From the NCBI GenBank assembly GCA_022791915.1, contig JAAWAB010000008.1:62001-126000 (forward strand): DNA of 64,000 nucleotides. The letters are read 5' to 3'. This document shows, one piece after another, positions 45,589 through 55,477 of the stretch. The notes beneath the pieces were generated by a model. It searched no databases, had not been told where the DNA came from, and saw only the letters and a program-made list of their open reading frames with translations. The position numbers and the translations under genes were made by a program. The number at the start of each line of letters is the position of its first letter. The stretch's first letter is position 1. Source of the DNA: Clostridia bacterium. GTDB taxonomy: Bacteria; Bacillota; Clostridia; Christensenellales; Pumilibacteraceae.

Positions 45589-47807
45589 TGATTATACGCG
45601 GCGGCATAGACGAAATACGGTTCCGTAACGACGAAAACGGCTACACCATTTTAGTGCTCGATTGCGAAGGCGAGCCGCTTGTGTGCGTGGGAACTTTTCC
45701 TCCCGTCTCCGAAGGCGAATACGTTTCGCTCGAAGGCGATTTTGTTGTGCATGCGCGCTTTGGAAAACAGTTTAAGGTAACGGGCGTGCAGGCGTCGCAA
45801 CCCGACACGCTCGACGGAATCGTGCGCTATCTCGGCAGCGGTCTGATTCGCGGAATCGGACCCAAAACGGCTCTTGCCATTGTGGATAAGTTCGGCAAGG
45901 ATACGTTTGCCGTTATCGAAAAAAATCCCGCGCGCCTTGCTACCGTAAAAGGTGTAAGCAAGTCGAAAGCGGTTGAAATTGCCGCCAACTTCCGAAAAAT
46001 AGAGAGTATGCGGCAAGCAATGGTCTTTTTGCAAGGACACGGCATTCCGCTCGGGACGTCGCTCAAAATTTATAAAAAGTACGGCGACGAAACGGTGAAC
46101 GTGCTTTCCGCCAACCCGTATTGTTTGGTGGAAGAAGTGGAAGGAATCGGATTTATTACCGCCGATAAGATTGCGGCGAAATTGGGCGTTGCGGCAGACA
46201 GCGAATACAGATTGCGAGCGGGCGTATTATATACGCTCAAAGACGCGGCGGACAGAGCGGGCAACACGTATTTGCCGTATGACGAATTGCGGACGGCGGC
46301 AGCACAGCTGTTGAAAGCCGACCCCGACAGAATCGAAGAAATTATCGACGGACTTGCCGTTTGCCGTGCGGTGAAAACGGTGGAAGGAGAGAACGGCGTG
46401 CCCGGAATTATGCCGATTGCCGCATACCGTGCCGAAAAGGGCGCCGCGCAGAAACTTGTGGAACATGTGTTTTCCGCCGACAGAACGGTACGCGACTGCG
46501 AAGAAGAGATACGCGAGTTCGAGCGGGGCGAGAACATCAGCTTGCACGCCGTGCAAAAACAGGCAATCCGTCTTGCCGCCGACGGGAACGTGGCAGTGAT
46601 TACGGGCGGTCCGGGAACGGGAAAAACCACCATAGTAAAGTGTATTTTATCGGTGCTCGATAAGCGCGGAATCAAAACGGCGTTGATGGCGCCCACGGGG
46701 CGCGCGGCAAAGCGCATGAGCGAGAGTTGCGGCAGAGAGGCGAGCACCATTCACCGCGCGCTTTTATTGGGGCGCGACGGCGAAGGCGACACGGGCGAGC
46801 AGGTGAAAGCGGGCGCCGTGATTGTGGACGAATTTTCCATGGTGGACGTTTATTTGTTTCACACGCTGTTAAAGCACATTCCCACGGAAGCCAAATTGAT
46901 ATTGGTGGGCGACGCCGACCAGCTGCCCAGCGTGGGGGCGGGCAACGTGCTCAAAGACGTGATTTCGTCGGGGGTGGTGCCCGTGGTTCGGTTGGAACGA
47001 ATCTATCGCCAAAGCGGCGAGAGTCTGATTGTGGAGAACGCGCACCGCGTGAACGGCGGCGAAATGCCCGTTTTAGACGGCAAAGACGGCGACTTTTTCT
47101 TTTGTGCGGCGCAAACGCAACAAGAGATTGCCGATATAACGGTGGGATTGGCGGCGGAAAGAATTCCCAAATTTTTGGGGGTGGACCCGTACCGCGTGCA
47201 GGTGTTGTGCCCCGTAAAGAGCGGACTTGCGGGGTCGGTAAATCTGAACAAGCAATTACAAAAGCAGTTGCGTGCCGAACAATCGCAATGTATCGAAACC
47301 GAAGAATACCGCTATCTGACGGGCGACAAGGTAATGCACATTGCCAACAATTACAATCTTGCTTGGCGCAGGATTACGGGCGGAATCGCGGAAACGGGCG
47401 AAGGTGTGTTCAACGGCGATTTGGGCGTGATTGACGAAATACGAGTGGCAAGCGGCGAGATAGACGTGCGGTTCGAGGACGGACGACTGGTAACGTACAC
47501 GCCCGAAGTGCGCAGTCAGTTGGTGCCCGCCTATGCCATTACCGTGCATAAGAGTCAGGGCAGTGAATTTGACGCCGTGATTATTCCCGTGTACGGAGCC
47601 AATCCCATGTTGATGACGCGCAATCTGCTATATACCGCCATTACGCGCGCCAAGCGGGCGGCGGTGATTGTGGGAGATAAATACACGGTGCGGCGCATGG
47701 TGGAAAACAACTATATTGCCAAGCGGTACAGTATGATGGGGCGACTTTTATCGGATGCCGCCGCATGTGAACAGTTACTGTTCGGAAAAGTACAAAAGGA
47801 ATCGTAG
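45588..47807 (+). CDS. recD2: RecD2-type helicase / ATP-dependent DNA helicase
   Basis: This 739-residue superfamily 1B helicase has N-terminal OB and HhH-like regions (for example YLGSGLIRGIGPKTA). The helicase core has Walker A GGPGTGKTT, Walker B AVIVDEFSMVD, and a C-terminal motif with AYAITVHKSQGSEFD. RecD2 works without RecBC in repair and fork maintenance. The start overlaps the metK stop, so it is expressed with metK from one promoter. The following YacL-like gene begins 3 nt after its stop. Confidence 0.94.
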   Translation: MIIRGGIDEIRFRNDENGYTILVLDCEGEPLVCVGTFPPVSEGEYVSLEGDFVVHARFGKQFKVTGVQASQPDTLDGIVRYLGSGLIRGIGPKTALAIVDKFGKDTFAVIEKNPARLATVKGVSKSKAVEIAANFRKIESMRQAMVFLQGHGIPLGTSLKIYKKYGDETVNVLSANPYCLVEEVEGIGFITADKIAAKLGVAADSEYRLRAGVLYTLKDAADRAGNTYLPYDELRTAAAQLLKADPDRIEEIIDGLAVCRAVKTVEGENGVPGIMPIAAYRAEKGAAQKLVEHVFSADRTVRDCEEEIREFERGENISLHAVQKQAIRLAADGNVAVITGGPGTGKTTIVKCILSVLDKRGIKTALMAPTGRAAKRMSESCGREASTIHRALLLGRDGEGDTGEQVKAGAVIVDEFSMVDVYLFHTLLKHIPTEAKLILVGDADQLPSVGAGNVLKDVISSGVVPVVRLERIYRQSGESLIVENAHRVNGGEMPVLDGKDGDFFFCAAQTQQEIADITVGLAAERIPKFLGVDPYRVQVLCPVKSGLAGSVNLNKQLQKQLRAEQSQCIETEEYRYLTGDKVMHIANNYNLAWRRITGGIAETGEGVFNGDLGVIDEIRVASGEIDVRFEDGRLVTYTPEVRSQLVPAYAITVHKSQGSEFDAVIIPVYGANPMLMTRNLLYTAITRAKRAAVIVGDKYTVRRMVENNYIAKRYSMMGRLLSDAAACEQLLFGKVQKES

Positions 47808-47810
47808 ACG

Positions 47811-48719
47811 ATGAAAAAGTTCAACCGAAAACTCATGATTATTATGCGCGTTTGCTTGCTATGCGTAGGATTCGCCGTAGGATTCTTTTTGATGCACTTG
47901 CTGATTCGCGAGTATCCGCGCCCTTCGAGCGACAAATATCCGTATATATATTGCACGGGTTCGGGGCTTGTTTTAGGCATGATTCTGATGCTTTCCGCCC
48001 GTTCGGTGGTGTGGTTATGCCATACCGTGGGGAGCGGAATCAAGCGGGCGCTCGTGGGCGCCAAGCCGTTCATGCTTGCGGCTGTTCTGGTGGGATTGGC
48101 ATTTTGCGCGTTGCTTACCTATCTTTTCGATTTTTTGCTGTCGTTCAGCGGAATCGCAATCGGTTTGCGTGTGGTGCTCGATGTGGCGTTTGTGTGCTCG
48201 TCTGTTTCGTTGTGCGTGTTTGCCGCACTCAAAATCGCGCAGGCATTTTCGGGCATAGGCTCGGAAAAAGAAAACGAAAGAACGTTTCAAAACGGATACG
48301 TATTAACGGCTGCGGCATTGCGGTGCGACGGGATTGTAGGCTTTTGTCGCGACTGGTTAATCGGTTCGATTGCGGTGCTCGATTGCACGGTGGCGCTTTT
48401 GATAGAAGGCGGAGAACGGGATTGTGCGGCGCTTAAAGCGTACGGCGAATTGGTGGCGTGCGGTTGCGTGGTTACTGTGTCGGAACGCGGTCAAAATGAG
48501 TGGGAATGCGTAACCGAATACGCTCGCGAGAATAATTTGCGTATTCTTTCCGATACAGCCGACGGAAAAGACGCGGACGTGCCCGTGCTGGGATTTTGCG
48601 ACTTATCGGTGCGGGCGGCGTGTTTGCCTGCATTGAATGGGCAAGTCGCGCGGGAAGAAATGAGCGCGGCGGACTCCGATTGCGTGAAAGCGATTGACGA
48701 AACGCAAAAAAGGGTATAA
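47811..48719 (+). CDS. YacL-like membrane protein with degenerate PIN domain
   Basis: This 302-residue protein has four N-terminal helices and, after GSGIKRALVGAKPFMLAAVLVG, an arrangement like YacL (PIN/TRAM). Residues about 163-280 follow the PIN order. However, the usual DTSVIIDGR start is replaced by LTAAALRCDGIVGF, so the first catalytic Asp is lost, and no TRAM domain is clear. This suggests loss of nuclease activity. It follows recD2 by 3 nt, in the same operon. YacL itself is of uncertain function. Confidence 0.55.
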   Translation: MKKFNRKLMIIMRVCLLCVGFAVGFFLMHLLIREYPRPSSDKYPYIYCTGSGLVLGMILMLSARSVVWLCHTVGSGIKRALVGAKPFMLAAVLVGLAFCALLTYLFDFLLSFSGIAIGLRVVLDVAFVCSSVSLCVFAALKIAQAFSGIGSEKENERTFQNGYVLTAAALRCDGIVGFCRDWLIGSIAVLDCTVALLIEGGERDCAALKAYGELVACGCVVTVSERGQNEWECVTEYARENNLRILSDTADGKDADVPVLGFCDLSVRAACLPALNGQVAREEMSAADSDCVKAIDETQKRV

Positions 48720-48758
48720 AATATAGATGGTAAATTTTTACGCGACGGACAAGGTGGC

Positions 48759-50075
48759 ATGAACGGACAAAACAAAGTATCGCCGTCTATCGGCAGATTT
48801 CTATACGGAATCGGCGGGCTTTCCGCGATCACGGAAGTTGTTCTTCTCGTGCTGTTTTTGCCGTGGTTCCGCAGTGCGGGCATTCATGAGATTTCTCTGT
48901 TGGTGGGCGCTGTTACGGGCATCGCGCTACCCGTGCTGATTATGCCGCTGTGCTATGCGTTTGTGAACGGAAATACGGCGATTGCCACGGGCAGATATCA
49001 TTTGCCCATGACGGCGGCGGGGCTTGTGGGCTCTCTTTCGTTTGTGCTGTTGCTCGGGGTGGGCGACATACATCCCGCGGCGCAAGCGTTTGCCGTGTTC
49101 GGGTTGCTGTTTGCGTATTCGTTCTGCATGCAGACTTTCCGCTACACCTATTTTTCGGTGGGGCAGCGATTCGATTCGAGCGGAAAGGCAACGGCGGTGA
49201 AAAACGTGTGCTCCTGTTTTGCCGTGTTTTTGGCAGCGTTGCTCGTGATTTTTTTAACGGACGGAACGCGTGACGCCGTGCGCTCGGTTGTGGCGTTCGC
49301 TGCGGTTGTATCGGTATGCGTTACCGTTACGGTGTATCTTACGACGGCGCATGCCATGCCGTCGTTTATTCGTTTGGAGCCGCGTCATAAAAGGCGGTTG
49401 CGGGAAACGTACCGCAGATTCGTATCGCCGCTTTCCGACGGTACAGTGCGATTGTTTGCTACGGCGGCTTTTTTAGTTTGTGCGGGCGGCGCTTTGGCGG
49501 CGTCTACCGTTCCCGCATGCGTTTTTACGTATGCGTTCGGTATCGGAAAAGGGTATAAGCCTGCCGTGCTTGTTATGGCGGCGCTCGTTGCGCCCGTAAG
49601 TGCGGCAGTGGCGGCGTTATCCCGCAAAAAAGGTGAGAAAATCGGCGGCAATCTTTCGGTGGCGTTTTCATCGGTACAGCTTGCTTTGGGCGCGGGAGTA
49701 TGCGTGTTTTTGTATCTGCCTATCGGAAACGTGTATAAAGCAATCGTGCTGTTTTCTTTTTCGGTTTTGCTCGGCATATCGCTCGGCGCGGCATTTGCCT
49801 GCGAAAACGCGGGCAAGGGGTATGCGGCGGCGCTTGTTCGGTGCACGCCCGGCAAATACGGCTGTTTGCACAACTGTATTGCCGCGCTCGGCATTGCGTT
49901 CGGATTGGGACTTTCGTCTGCCGTCAATATTGTTTGGGTGCATGTGGGCGAACAGGTTGCGGCAACGGTTGCGTGCGTTGCGTATGTGGTGTTGCTGTTT
50001 GTCGGGGCGGTTTTACATCGGGCGGGATACGCCGACAAAAGGAGCCGCAAGAGAGCGCCCGGGGAGGAAGCGTAG
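48759..50075 (+). CDS. MFS-like transporter
   Basis: This 438-residue membrane protein has about 12 helices in two halves with a basic loop between (RLEPRHKRRLRETYRRF). The pattern matches the major facilitator superfamily, possibly the GPH-sugar type, but no substrate motif is evident. An AAGGTGG site precedes the ATG. The stop (TAG) is followed at once by the ATG of the next gene, so the two are linked. Confidence 0.7.
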   Translation: MNGQNKVSPSIGRFLYGIGGLSAITEVVLLVLFLPWFRSAGIHEISLLVGAVTGIALPVLIMPLCYAFVNGNTAIATGRYHLPMTAAGLVGSLSFVLLLGVGDIHPAAQAFAVFGLLFAYSFCMQTFRYTYFSVGQRFDSSGKATAVKNVCSCFAVFLAALLVIFLTDGTRDAVRSVVAFAAVVSVCVTVTVYLTTAHAMPSFIRLEPRHKRRLRETYRRFVSPLSDGTVRLFATAAFLVCAGGALAASTVPACVFTYAFGIGKGYKPAVLVMAALVAPVSAAVAALSRKKGEKIGGNLSVAFSSVQLALGAGVCVFLYLPIGNVYKAIVLFSFSVLLGISLGAAFACENAGKGYAAALVRCTPGKYGCLHNCIAALGIAFGLGLSSAVNIVWVHVGEQVAATVACVAYVVLLFVGAVLHRAGYADKRSRKRAPGEEA

Positions 50076-50456
50076 ATGTTTACCATTAAAGAATGTACGG
50101 AGCGCGAACGCGCTTGCGCCGAATGCGATACGGAGAACGGAACGACATGTGCGCTTGCCGCACGGTTGTGTGCGTGCGCGGAGAAAGGCGACCGAATTTT
50201 CGTATTGAACGAAAACGGTCCGCGCGTAGTGGGCGTGCTCGGATTGCGGCACGGCAAGGTGATTGTAAAAGGCGTATGCGGTGATATAGACGAACAATAC
50301 CGCGATTTAATGATTCGGGCGCTATTGAACGCGTGCACGTTTATGAATCCCATTACCGTGCGCGTGGATAGTACGGACGGATATTTCAAACGATTCGGAT
50401 TCGTGGAGAAAGACGGCGGCATGGAAGTGAAAAATACCGATATTCGGTTTCACTGA
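50076..50456 (+). CDS. Small GNAT-like acetyltransferase domain protein
   Basis: This 126-residue protein contains GVLGLRHGKVIVKGVCGD, then YRDLMIRALLNAC and FKRFGFVEKDGGME. This order resembles a GNAT acetyltransferase: beta strands, acetyl-CoA-facing helix, then the F-x-x-x-GF motif. The clear acetyl-CoA loop (Q/R-x-x-G-x-G/A) is missing, so activity is doubtful. GGGGAGGA precedes the ATG, which directly follows the transporter stop. The substrate is unknown. Confidence 0.55.
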   Translation: MFTIKECTERERACAECDTENGTTCALAARLCACAEKGDRIFVLNENGPRVVGVLGLRHGKVIVKGVCGDIDEQYRDLMIRALLNACTFMNPITVRVDSTDGYFKRFGFVEKDGGMEVKNTDIRFH

Positions 50457-50500
50457 AACAAATATTTTGCGTTGTGGCAAGAGAAAATCAAATAAGTGCC

Positions 50501-50514
50501 TTACGGCACGTCGA
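50501..50514 (+). other. Small hairpin upstream of fhs
   Basis: GTGCC / GGCAC stem with TTAC loop, without a T run, just before the GAGAGG and AAAGGA sites of fhs. Its role is unclear. Confidence 0.35.
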
Positions 50515-50525
50515 GAGGTAAAGGA

Positions 50526-52157
50526 ATGAAAACGGACATCGAAATTGCGAGCGAAGCAACACTGATTCCCATTGAGAACGTGGCAAAGTCATTGGGAATC
50601 GAACGGCGCGACCTTCATTTATACGGCGACTATATGGCGAAGGTGAAGCCCGCTACGGGAAACGGAAAGGTGATTCTGGTTACGGCAATCAATCCCACCG
50701 CCGCAGGCGAAGGAAAAACCACCGTGAGTATCGGTCTTGCCGACGCTATGAACAAAATCGGCTTGAAAGTTTGTCTTGCCCTGCGCGAGCCGTCGCTCGG
50801 TCCCGTGTTCGGCATAAAAGGGGGCGCCGCGGGCGGGGGATACGCGCAGATTGCGCCCATGGACGACATCAATCTGCACTTTACGGGCGATTTGCACGCC
50901 ATTACCGCAGCGAACAATTTGCTTGCCGCCATGCTCGACAGTCACATGTATTTCGGTAACGAGTTGGGAATCGAAAAAGTGACGTTCCACCGTTGTTTGG
51001 ATATGAACGACCGTGCCTTGCGATTTATTCGTTGCGGACTCAAATATAACGACCGCGACGATTCGTTCGATATTACCGCCGCCAGCGAAGTGATGGCGAT
51101 ATTGTGTTTGAGTCGCGATGAAAACGACTTAAAAGAGCGGTTGGGCAATATTATTGTGGGATATACCCAAGAGGGCAAGCCCGTATACTGCAAGCAGCTC
51201 AAAGCGAACGAAGCGATGGCAATACTGCTCAAAGATGCAATCCGTCCCAATCTTGTACAGACGCTCGAAGGCGTGCCCGCATTCGTACACGGCGGACCGT
51301 TTGCCAATATCGCGCATGGGTGTAACAGTATAACGGCTACGCAAACCGCCATGCACTACGCCGATTACGTGGTAACCGAGGCGGGATTCGGCGCCGATTT
51401 GGGTGCGGAAAAGTTTTTGGATATCAAGTGTCGCACGGCGGGTATCAAACCCGACGCGGTGGTGGTGGTTGCCACCGTGCGCGCGCTCAAATGCGCGGGC
51501 GGAAAGAGCAAAGAAACGCTTTCGGAACGGGACGACAAAGCGCTTGCGGCAGGTATGGGAAATCTTATCAAGCACGTGGAAAATATCACGCGCGTATATA
51601 ACCGCAAATGCGTGGTGGCAATCAATCGGTTTGTAAGCGACACCGACGAAGAAATCGCCATGGTAGAAGATGCCGTAAAGGCATTCGGTGTAGACGCGGT
51701 GTGCGTTACCGTATGGGGCGAAGGCGGCAAAGGCGGCGTACAGCTTGCGAAAAAGGTGAAAGACCTTTGCACCCTGCCCGACAAACAATTCACGTATTGT
51801 TATGATTTGAACGATTCTGCGGAAGAAAAAATCACCGCCGTGGCAAAAAAGATTTACGGCGCCGACGGTGTGGAATTTGCGCCTGCCGCAAAAGAAATGT
51901 TGGGTAAGATAAAAGGCACCGAGTGGGAAAAGTACCCCGTGTGCATTGCCAAAACGCAATACTCGCTTTCCGACGACCCGCAACTGTTGGGGCGTCCGCA
52001 AGGATTTACGCTGCATATCCGCGACCTTGCCGTACGGTCGGGGGCGCGGTTTATTGTGGCGATGGCGGGAGATATTCTGCTGATGCCGGGACTGGGAAAA
52101 GTGCCCAACGCAACGAAAATGAAAATGGAAAACGGCATAATAGAAGGATTGTTTTGA
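50526..52157 (+). CDS. fhs: Formate-tetrahydrofolate ligase
   Basis: This 543-residue enzyme makes 10-formyl-THF from formate, ATP and THF. The signature motifs are INPTAAGEGKTTVSIGL (ATP loop), REPSLGPVFGIKGGAAGGGYAQ and FVHGGPFANIAHGC. It supplies C1 units to purines, or serves as the first step of the methyl branch in acetogens. No other Wood-Ljungdahl gene is in the window. The ATG at 50526 is chosen for the AAAGGA site. Confidence 0.97.
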   Translation: MKTDIEIASEATLIPIENVAKSLGIERRDLHLYGDYMAKVKPATGNGKVILVTAINPTAAGEGKTTVSIGLADAMNKIGLKVCLALREPSLGPVFGIKGGAAGGGYAQIAPMDDINLHFTGDLHAITAANNLLAAMLDSHMYFGNELGIEKVTFHRCLDMNDRALRFIRCGLKYNDRDDSFDITAASEVMAILCLSRDENDLKERLGNIIVGYTQEGKPVYCKQLKANEAMAILLKDAIRPNLVQTLEGVPAFVHGGPFANIAHGCNSITATQTAMHYADYVVTEAGFGADLGAEKFLDIKCRTAGIKPDAVVVVATVRALKCAGGKSKETLSERDDKALAAGMGNLIKHVENITRVYNRKCVVAINRFVSDTDEEIAMVEDAVKAFGVDAVCVTVWGEGGKGGVQLAKKVKDLCTLPDKQFTYCYDLNDSAEEKITAVAKKIYGADGVEFAPAAKEMLGKIKGTEWEKYPVCIAKTQYSLSDDPQLLGRPQGFTLHIRDLAVRSGARFIVAMAGDILLMPGLGKVPNATKMKMENGIIEGLF

Positions 52158-52206
52158 AAACTGCCGAAACACCGCGGCGTGTTGCCGCAAAGGACGAAAA
52201 AAGTTT

Positions 52207-53832
52207 ATGGCGAATTTTATTGAAGAAATCATAGACGCCGATTTGGCGGCGGGGCGCGAAACGGAAATCATTACGCGGTTTCCGCCCGAGCCGAACGGAT
52301 ATTTGCATATCGGGCATGCCAAGGCAATCTGTCTGAACGTGGCAATGGCGCGCAAGTACGGCGGCAAATGCAATTTGCGTTTCGACGACACCAACCCCGT
52401 AAAAGAGGACGACGAATTCGTGCGTTCCATTATTACCGACGCGCAGTGGTTGGGGTGGGAAGGCGACGTGTTTTTTGCGTCCGATTATTTTGAAGTGATG
52501 TACGAAGCGGCTGTGGCGCTCATTAAAAAGGGAAAGGCGTATGTAGACGACGTTTCGCCCGAAGAGATGAAACGCATGCGCGGCACGCTTACCGAGCCGG
52601 GAATCGAAAGCAAAAACCGCAATCGTCCCGTTGCCGAAAGTTTAGACCTTTTCGAGCAAATGCGGGCGGGAAAAATTGCCGACGGCGCGCTTGTGCTGCG
52701 TGCCAAAATCGACATGGCGAGTCCGAACATTAACATGCGCGACCCCATTATTTACAGGGTGTTGCGTGCACATCATCACCGTCAGGGCGACAAGTGGTGC
52801 GTGTATCCGATGTATGACTTTGCGCATCCGCTCGAAGACGCGGTGGAACATATCAGTCACAGCATTTGTACGCTCGAATTCGAGGACCACCGCCCGCTTT
52901 ACGACTGGGTGTTGCGCGAATGCGGAATGTTTCCGCACCCGCCGCATCAATACGAATTTGCGCGGCTCAATCTCGAACGCACAATCATGAGCAAGCGGTA
53001 TCTCAAAAAACTGGTGGACGAAGGATTTGTGGACGGTTGGGACGACCCGCGTATGCCTACGATTGCGGGGTTGCGTCGAAGGGGGTACACGCCGTCGTCT
53101 ATCCGTGAATTCTGCGAGAGAATCGGTGTGGCAAAAGCAAACAGCGAAGTGGAAATCGGGCAGTTGGAAAGCTGTATCCGCGAAGAACTGAATGCAGGCG
53201 CGCCGCGAGCCATGGCGGTGCTCGAACCGCTCGAACTGGTACTCGATAACGTGCCCGACGATTTTTGCGAATCGCTTGCGTTTGAGATGAATCCGTTCGA
53301 CCCGAACGGAGGAACGCGCGAAATCGTGATGACCAAAAAGCTGTATATCGAAAAGAGCGATTTTGCCGTAGTGCCGCCGCCCAAGTATAAACGGCTCACG
53401 CCGACGGGAACGGTACGGCTGAAAAGCGGATATATTATAAAGTGTACGGGATACGAAGGAACGCCCGAAAACGTGACGCGCGTGCACGCCGAGTTGATAG
53501 AAGGCACAAAAAGCGGTGCCGATAACAGCGGAATCAAGGTGAAAGGCGTGATACACTGGGTGAATGCGAACGCCGTGCCCGCCGTGGTGCGATTGTACGA
53601 TTGTTTGTTGGTTGCGGGGGAGAGTTCGCTCGATTTCGGCGAACGGCTGAATCAACAGTCGCTGATTGAAAAGAATGCGCTTATCGAACCGTATCTGGCG
53701 GATTGCGCAAAGGGCGCGTCGTATCAGTTTTTGCGACAAGGATATTTTTGCCGTGACAGCAAGTCGGAAGGCATTGTGTTCAACCGCATTGTCGGCTTGA
53801 AAGACGGCTACAATGTAAAGGCGGCAAAATAA
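52207..53832 (+). CDS. glnS: Glutaminyl-tRNA synthetase
   Basis: This 541-residue class I synthetase charges tRNA-Gln directly. HIGH is in PNGYLHIGHAKA, KMSKS as TIMSKRYL, with FDDTNPVKEDDEFV nearby and a C-terminal beta-barrel anticodon domain of normal length. Most Clostridia instead use GluRS plus GatCAB; a GlnRS in this group is thought to have come by transfer. The spacing to fhs is 49 nt. An AAAGGA site lies 13 nt before the ATG, rather far. Confidence 0.95.
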   Translation: MANFIEEIIDADLAAGRETEIITRFPPEPNGYLHIGHAKAICLNVAMARKYGGKCNLRFDDTNPVKEDDEFVRSIITDAQWLGWEGDVFFASDYFEVMYEAAVALIKKGKAYVDDVSPEEMKRMRGTLTEPGIESKNRNRPVAESLDLFEQMRAGKIADGALVLRAKIDMASPNINMRDPIIYRVLRAHHHRQGDKWCVYPMYDFAHPLEDAVEHISHSICTLEFEDHRPLYDWVLRECGMFPHPPHQYEFARLNLERTIMSKRYLKKLVDEGFVDGWDDPRMPTIAGLRRRGYTPSSIREFCERIGVAKANSEVEIGQLESCIREELNAGAPRAMAVLEPLELVLDNVPDDFCESLAFEMNPFDPNGGTREIVMTKKLYIEKSDFAVVPPPKYKRLTPTGTVRLKSGYIIKCTGYEGTPENVTRVHAELIEGTKSGADNSGIKVKGVIHWVNANAVPAVVRLYDCLLVAGESSLDFGERLNQQSLIEKNALIEPYLADCAKGASYQFLRQGYFCRDSKSEGIVFNRIVGLKDGYNVKAAK

Positions 53833-53884
53833 ACCGTTGGGGCAAACGGAAATAACGGAGTAATACCTACAAGGCGAGGAAACT

Positions 53885-54766
53885 ATGCAAAAAGTTTTGT
53901 TAACGGGAGATAAAGGACTGATAGCAACCGATTTTACGGAAACGTTCGGTAAAAAGTTTGCGATTGCGTCGCCCGAAGAAACGGATTGGAAAAACTATGC
54001 GCAAACGGCGGCAATATTGGGCGATACCCGCTATGACGCCGTGGTGCATTTTGTAGCGCCGCGCGAAACGCCGTCCGATTCTTGGTTGGATTCGGAAGAA
54101 TTGGTTGCGTTTACCAACGTGCAATATGCGTCCGTTCTTTTCGGTGTAAAAAAGTTGATTGTGGTGAGCGACCCGTACGACCTTGATACGAGCGAAGAAC
54201 TTGTGCGGGTGTCGGAAGAAACGTTTGGCGTATCCATGCCCCGCTCGGGCGTGGGGCGCACCCGATATCTCATTACCAAACTGGCAAGCAGCGATAAAAT
54301 CAGCACGGTATTGCGCGTATTCGGCGCATACGGCAAGGGTGCGCGCGTAAACAAACACCGTCTTACCGAGATTCTTTCTCATGCGATAACGGGTAAAAAA
54401 CAGATTGAATTACCCGCGAACAAGACGTTTTCCGCCGTGTATGCCGAAGACGTTGCCCGTTTGATTGCGCTTTTTTTGGAAGAGAAATTGCCGAGGGGCG
54501 TTTATAACGTGGCGAATCCCACGCCCACGAGTTTATCCGAATATGCCAAAAAGGTAAAGGCATATGCAAAAAAGAACGAAAGAGAAATCGAAATCGTTTC
54601 CGAAAAAGCGGTTCTGCCCGAGTGTACCGCAAGTACAGACAAACTGAACGAAACGGTGGGTTCGTTCAAGTTTACGTCGCTCGGTACGGGCGTTAACAAA
54701 ACGCTTGATTACTACAAGGCGCACAAGGGAAAACTGCGCAGAGAAAAGGGAGAGAGCGAAACGTGA
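53885..54766 (+). CDS. NAD-dependent epimerase/dehydratase (extended SDR family), variant
   Basis: This 293-residue protein has an extended SDR fold: LLTGDKGLIATDF in place of the usual TGxxGxxG, DAVVHFVA, RYLITK (Y-x3-K) and VLRVFGAYGKG. Such enzymes modify nucleotide sugars. The glycine motif is altered (GDKGLIA), so the cofactor contact may differ. GAGG precedes the ATG. The GTGA overlap with the HAD gene suggests coupled translation. The substrate is unknown. Confidence 0.7.
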   Translation: MQKVLLTGDKGLIATDFTETFGKKFAIASPEETDWKNYAQTAAILGDTRYDAVVHFVAPRETPSDSWLDSEELVAFTNVQYASVLFGVKKLIVVSDPYDLDTSEELVRVSEETFGVSMPRSGVGRTRYLITKLASSDKISTVLRVFGAYGKGARVNKHRLTEILSHAITGKKQIELPANKTFSAVYAEDVARLIALFLEEKLPRGVYNVANPTPTSLSEYAKKVKAYAKKNEREIEIVSEKAVLPECTASTDKLNETVGSFKFTSLGTGVNKTLDYYKAHKGKLRREKGESET

Positions 54767-55410
54767 GTGCATGCGTAATATTTGACGTGGACGGTACGTT
54801 ATTCGATACGGGCGAGGGCATTAAAGAGTGCGTACGGCTTGCGATAAAAGAATCGGGTGCCGCGCCGCTCACCGAAACACAACTCGATTCGTTTATCGGT
54901 CCGTCGCTGTTTTACAGCTTTTCTACTACGGCGGGATTGAACGAAGAACAGACAAAAAAAGCGGTTGAGAACTATCGTGCGCATTACTGGGCAGACGGCG
55001 TAAAAAAAGCCGCGCCGTATGCGGGCATACGCGAAGTGTTAAATGCGTTGCGTGCCGACGGCTACACGCTTGCCATTGCGTCGAGTAAGCCGATTGCCAT
55101 GGTGGAATTTTTGCTCGAAGCACACGACATGAAAAAATATTTTGCGCGGGTGATAGCCGTGGATTATGCGCGCACCGACAGCGACAAGGCAGTGCTCATC
55201 AAAGAAGCGTTGGCAGAAGATTCGGGCGTAATGGTAGGCGATACGCGGTTCGATATAGACGGAGCGCACACCGTAGGAATCCGTGCGATTGCGGCGGCTT
55301 ACGGCTACGGTAGTGCCGACACATTGGCAGACGCCGAATATACGGCAAATTCCCCGCAGGAAGTTTATAAAATCGTGCGGGCGCATGCAAAAGAAATTTT
55401 CGCCGCATAA
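54763..55410 (+). CDS. HAD-family phosphatase (phosphoglycolate phosphatase-like)
   Basis: This 215-residue hydrolase has the HAD motifs DVDGTLFDTG (nucleophile Asp), SSKP (motif II) and GDTRFDIDGA (motif IV); the helical cap domain matches the Gph/PGP group. It starts at GTG, overlapping the previous stop. It likely removes phosphate from a small metabolite. The substrate is unknown. Confidence 0.88.
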   Translation: MSACVIFDVDGTLFDTGEGIKECVRLAIKESGAAPLTETQLDSFIGPSLFYSFSTTAGLNEEQTKKAVENYRAHYWADGVKKAAPYAGIREVLNALRADGYTLAIASSKPIAMVEFLLEAHDMKKYFARVIAVDYARTDSDKAVLIKEALAEDSGVMVGDTRFDIDGAHTVGIRAIAAAYGYGSADTLADAEYTANSPQEVYKIVRAHAKEIFAA

Positions 55411-55477
55411 GGCGAACACAACAATAAACGGAGTGCTTGCTTTATGCGGGCAACCGATAACGGAGAAAGAGAAGATT

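Noticed and set aside
55283..55477. Upstream extension of alaS overlapping the HAD gene
   Set aside because: The extension is not synthetase-like, and the ATG at 55478 has a ribosome site.
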